From the NCBI GenBank assembly GCA_049299915.1, contig JBAQYG010000027.1, forward strand, positions 1 to 6,714: a stretch of 6,714 bases of DNA, written 5' to 3'. Source of the DNA: JAVHQB01 sp049299915. Lineage in GTDB: Bacteria; Patescibacteriota; Minisyncoccia; UBA6257; JAVHQB01. Made by a program: the position numbers and the translations under genes. Below the pieces are notes generated by a model. The model worked only from the letters and a program-made list of their open reading frames with translations. It searched no databases and was not told where the DNA came from. Positions 4,108-6,714 of the stretch are shown here, piece by piece (position 1 is the stretch's first letter; each line of letters opens with the position of its first letter).

Positions 4108-6311
4108 AAATGGATTTTATTTTTGAAACCCTCGTAACGAGTAAGAAGATTGGGATAAGATTTTAAACTAGAATCAGTGTTCAAAATCTTTTTAGCTTCT
4201 TTCTGAGCAGCTTCTATGAGCTCAGTATTTTTTAAAGCATTCATTATTAAATCCGGTATGCCAGATTGTTTGTGGCCTATAAAATCTCCTGGGCCACGCA
4301 GAAGCAAATCTTTTTCTGCCAAGCTAAAGCCATCATTATTTTTTTCCATTATTTTAAGACGAGCCGATACAGTTTTAGCACTGTCTTTGGCAAAAAGGTA
4401 ACAATAGGATTGGATATCACGCCTGCCTACACGACCCCTAAATTGATGTAGTTGAGCCAAACCAAATAGTTCTGCTCCTTCTATAATCATAATAGTGGCG
4501 TTGGGCACATCTATACCTATTTCTATAACAGAAGTGGCCACTAAAACATCTAAATCACCATTCATCATCTTAAGCATAGTGGCATCTTTTTCTTGAGCTT
4601 TCATTTTACCGTGCAACATTCCCACTCTTAGATCTGGCCAAATGTCTTTACTATATTTTTCAAATTCGTTTTTAACTGATTTTACATCCTGATCCAACCA
4701 CTCTCCATAAGCTAATAAATTTTTTCTAGCATTTTGGGGAAGATTAATATCACCCTCAATTACTGGTGGTTCTATACGGGGGCAAATAATAAATGTTTGA
4801 TGACCTTTTTTAGCTTCGCTTCTTACAAAATCGAGTACTTCCTTTTGTTGATAAGGAAGAATAACTTTAGTGGCAATTGGTTTTCTATCGGCAGGCATTT
4901 CTTTTAAAATAGAAATATCAATATTCCCGTAAATAGCCAAACTTAAAGTACGGGGGATAGGAGTAGCGGTCATAGACAAGAGATGGGGCCATATTTTTTG
5001 CCCACTAGTTTTAATTAAATTAGTACCGAGCGTTTTTCTCTGCTCTGTACCAAAACGATGCTGTTCGTCTATTATTACTAATCCCAATTTAGAGGGTGTT
5101 ACCTTTTTTTGGATAAGAGCATGGGTACCTATAATAATCATAGGCTCTCCCAAGCAAATCTTTTTTATAAGAAGTGGTTTGGAAACACTGCCAGTTAAGC
5201 CATCGTCGCTTAAGATACTATCGTTAGAAGTTAAGAGGCAAATCTTGTGCGGATAATTAGTGAGAAATTTAGTAAAGGTCTGAAAATGCTGTTTAGCTAA
5301 AATAGCTGTAGGAGCCATTATGGTTACCTGCCATCCTTCTCGTACAGTTAGTAGTGAGGCCACTAGAGCCACCAGGGTCTTCCCAGAACCGACATCACCC
5401 TCAAGGAGCCTATTCATAGGGCGACCAGTCTCCATATCCTGCATGATCTGCCAGAGAGCTTCACGTTGGGAATGGGTTAATTTAAAAGGTAGAGTTTCCA
5501 AGAACTTTTTAACAACTGTTATGTCAGCTTTTATCTTAGGAGCTTTAAGGGTTTGGAATTTAGCTCTTAATTGTAAGAGATGAATTTGGGTTAAAAATAC
5601 TTCCTCAAAAGTAAATCTTTTTCTCGCTCTTTCGGCACAATCAATATTAGTAGGGAAATGAATCTCTTGGAGAGCTTTACCAATAGGGTATAGCTTATAA
5701 GCTTCAAGGATTTCTTTAGGAAGCCCGTCAGGAAAGCTATTAACGTATTCGTCTATAATGGGTTTTATAAAATATCTTAAAGCCCTTGAAGTTAATCCTC
5801 GGGTTTCTGAATAAATAGGAATTAATCCTTGGGTATGTTTGGAATTAAAATTATGATTTTCCCCAGTTAAACTGATTATTTCATAAGCAGGATTAGAAAG
5901 GAAAAGTCTGTTTTTTACTTTTTTGTTGGGAGCAACCTTGCCAGCCAAACTTACCAAAGAACCAACCGGTAAATTTTTTTCTAAATAAGATTGGTTGTAC
6001 CAGACAGCTTTTATGGAACCAGTCTCATCCGTGACAGTAGCTTCAGTAATAGATAACTTCCGTGCCCAGATATGATTGGTTTTTATTTTTTCAACCGTAG
6101 CCATCACACTAGCCGTTTCACCCAAAACTAGATCAGCTATCTGTTTACTTTCTGAGAAGTCTTGATAACGAAAAGGAAAATACCTCAAAAGGTCGTCCAC
6201 CGTTTTGAGTCCCAATTTATTGAGACGGGTTAAATAAGCCGGGCCTATACCTTTAATAGTGGCCAAGTCATTATTTAAAATATTTGAAATGGTTTTACTA
6301 GTTGAAACCAT
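4101..6311 (-). CDS. recG: ATP-dependent DNA helicase RecG
   Basis: A 736-residue superfamily 2 helicase that remodels stalled replication forks and branch-migrates Holliday junctions. The N-terminus has a helix-hairpin-helix-like KGIGPAYLTRLNKLGLKT (20-37) and DDLLRYFPFRY. An OB-fold wedge domain follows at about 60-147. Helicase motifs in order: Walker A GDVGSGKT (305-312), MAPTAILAKQH (332-342), GTHALIQ (395-401), DEQHRFGTEQR (415-425), SMTATPIPR (446-454), LHGKM (566-570), ATSVIEIGIDVPNA (592-605) and HQFRGRVGR (622-630). The C-terminal LLLRGPGDFIGHKQSG is also typical of RecG. The linker between CPRIEPP and LRVGMLHGKM is about 20 residues longer than in E. coli RecG, which has about 690 residues overall. 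It starts at ATG 6311, overlapping the preceding gene by 14 bases with no clear Shine-Dalgarno, so translational coupling is likely. No other Met occurs near the conserved N-terminus. Confidence 0.97.
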   Translation of the reverse strand: MVSTSKTISNILNNDLATIKGIGPAYLTRLNKLGLKTVDDLLRYFPFRYQDFSESKQIADLVLGETASVMATVEKIKTNHIWARKLSITEATVTDETGSIKAVWYNQSYLEKNLPVGSLVSLAGKVAPNKKVKNRLFLSNPAYEIISLTGENHNFNSKHTQGLIPIYSETRGLTSRALRYFIKPIIDEYVNSFPDGLPKEILEAYKLYPIGKALQEIHFPTNIDCAERARKRFTFEEVFLTQIHLLQLRAKFQTLKAPKIKADITVVKKFLETLPFKLTHSQREALWQIMQDMETGRPMNRLLEGDVGSGKTLVALVASLLTVREGWQVTIMAPTAILAKQHFQTFTKFLTNYPHKICLLTSNDSILSDDGLTGSVSKPLLIKKICLGEPMIIIGTHALIQKKVTPSKLGLVIIDEQHRFGTEQRKTLGTNLIKTSGQKIWPHLLSMTATPIPRTLSLAIYGNIDISILKEMPADRKPIATKVILPYQQKEVLDFVRSEAKKGHQTFIICPRIEPPVIEGDINLPQNARKNLLAYGEWLDQDVKSVKNEFEKYSKDIWPDLRVGMLHGKMKAQEKDATMLKMMNGDLDVLVATSVIEIGIDVPNATIMIIEGAELFGLAQLHQFRGRVGRRDIQSYCYLFAKDSAKTVSARLKIMEKNNDGFSLAEKDLLLRGPGDFIGHKQSGIPDLIMNALKNTELIEAAQKEAKKILNTDSSLKSYPNLLTRYEGFKNKIHLE

Positions 6312-6699
6312 GGAAGATAAATTTTTTCATACCGGGATTAATATAGGTAAGAAGACGAAGTGTTTGTTGCCTTAAGTTAAGCTCTTTAGGAATATTATTA
6401 AGATTTTTAATAATAAGATCGTAAGTTTCTTGATTATTAATTTCTTCTTCAGGGGTATTAAGCAGTATATCTTCCAAGTTGTTTAAAGCAGATATCGCAT
6501 TATCTTTGGTATAGATTTTACCGTTAGAGTCTACTACTATTTCTTGTTCGCTTTCTCGAAGAAGTCCTACCATTTTTGCAATACTGTCTGTTCCATCAAT
6601 AGCTCTACGAAAACGGGTGTCCTCATTACCATCTTCTACTCCTAAAATGTCATTATCTTTCCCATTTTCTGTTCTAAAATGTATGTCTTTTTCGTCCAT
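6298..6699 (-). CDS. Small charged hypothetical protein upstream of and overlapping recG
   Basis: A 133-residue protein, not recognised. It is soluble and acidic: no signal peptide, membrane segment or cysteine is seen. The N-terminal 30 residues are rich in D, E, N and G and probably unstructured. Residues about 31-55 include AIDGTDSIAKMVGLLRESEQ, VVDSNGKIYTKDNAISALNN follows, and the remainder looks helical (EEEINNQETYDLIIKNLNNI, then ELNLRQQTLRLLTYINPGMK). Its TAG stop (6300-6298) lies inside recG, a 14-base overlap, so the two are almost certainly cotranscribed. The ATG at 6699 is the assumed start; the frame stays open to the window edge (five further codons), so a longer form cannot be excluded. 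No Shine-Dalgarno is evident before the ATG. Function is unknown, and the link to recG may be only transcriptional. Confidence 0.7.
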   Translation of the reverse strand: MDEKDIHFRTENGKDNDILGVEDGNEDTRFRRAIDGTDSIAKMVGLLRESEQEIVVDSNGKIYTKDNAISALNNLEDILLNTPEEEINNQETYDLIIKNLNNIPKELNLRQQTLRLLTYINPGMKKFIFHGFN

Positions 6700-6714
6700 A
6701 ATAATCTTTATTAG

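Noticed and set aside
4131..4141. Small CTCGT-A-ACGAG palindrome near the recG 3' end
   Set aside because: It has only five-base arms, lies within coding sequence and has no T-tract; it is expected by chance.
5320..5583. 87-codon + strand frame inside recG, and two smaller ones at 4216-4451
   Set aside because: These are antisense shadows of conserved helicase motifs.
1..6714. TGA recoded as glycine (Gracilibacteria/SR1 code)
   Set aside because: All genes read intact with the standard bacterial code and end on TAA or TAG; there are no in-frame TGA codons in the called genes.

Overview
The window is AT-rich and looks chromosomal, most likely from a Candidate Phyla Radiation (Patescibacteria, Parcubacteria-like) bacterium. 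The grounds are a C-terminal peptidoglycan-binding repeat of the type common on proteins of that group (bases 2-169), a secreted protein ending in a short Leu/Gln/Ala helix of the LQAQLAQLL kind, weak or absent Shine-Dalgarno sequences, short intergenic gaps closed by compact hairpin terminators, and a RecG with a longer helicase-domain linker. All genes read through with TGA as an ordinary stop, so there is no sign of the Gracilibacteria/SR1 recoding. The lineage call is inference from sequence style, not from a marker phylogeny.

Layout. (a) 1-1697, + strand, cell surface: the 3' end of a peptidoglycan-binding-domain protein, a UUCG-loop terminator, then a complete 469-residue secreted HExxH (gluzincin-like) metallopeptidase candidate with its own terminator. 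(b) 1698-4107, + strand, accessory island: an unusually elaborate palindromic control region (1765-1916) with an embedded promoter; a two-gene module made of a winged-HTH/MNT nucleotidyltransferase fusion and a HEPN protein, overlapping by one base (TAATG); a terminator; then a separately controlled class II Fic protein with a C-terminal HTH, whose start codon lies in a 16-bp-arm inverted repeat. (c) 4101-6714, - strand, housekeeping: recG, preceded by and overlapping a small unrecognised acidic protein. recG converges on fic and the two share a bidirectional terminator.

How it works together. The wHTH-MNT/HEPN pair is read as a HepT/MntA-type toxin-antitoxin module in which the nucleotidyltransferase antitoxin also carries the DNA-binding domain. 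The ladder of TGTATACA and TGTATGCA/TGCATACA boxes covering a TTGACA-N17-TACAAT promoter would be its autoregulatory operator. The Fic protein is a second, self-inhibited AMP-transferase candidate, also with its own HTH and its own palindrome. Thus two independent nucleotidyl-transfer cassettes sit back to back.

The island is bracketed by two copies of an exact 33-bp direct repeat (1665-1697 and 4075-4107). Each contains a terminator hairpin, and the right copy includes the last codons of recG. The repeats may be a trace of insertion at the recG 3' end, or two members of a dispersed terminator family; a third, diverged relative at 2959-3000 argues for the second reading. The most notable items are the control array, the wHTH-MNT/HEPN pair whose HEPN motif carries Asn in place of His, and the repeats that frame the island.
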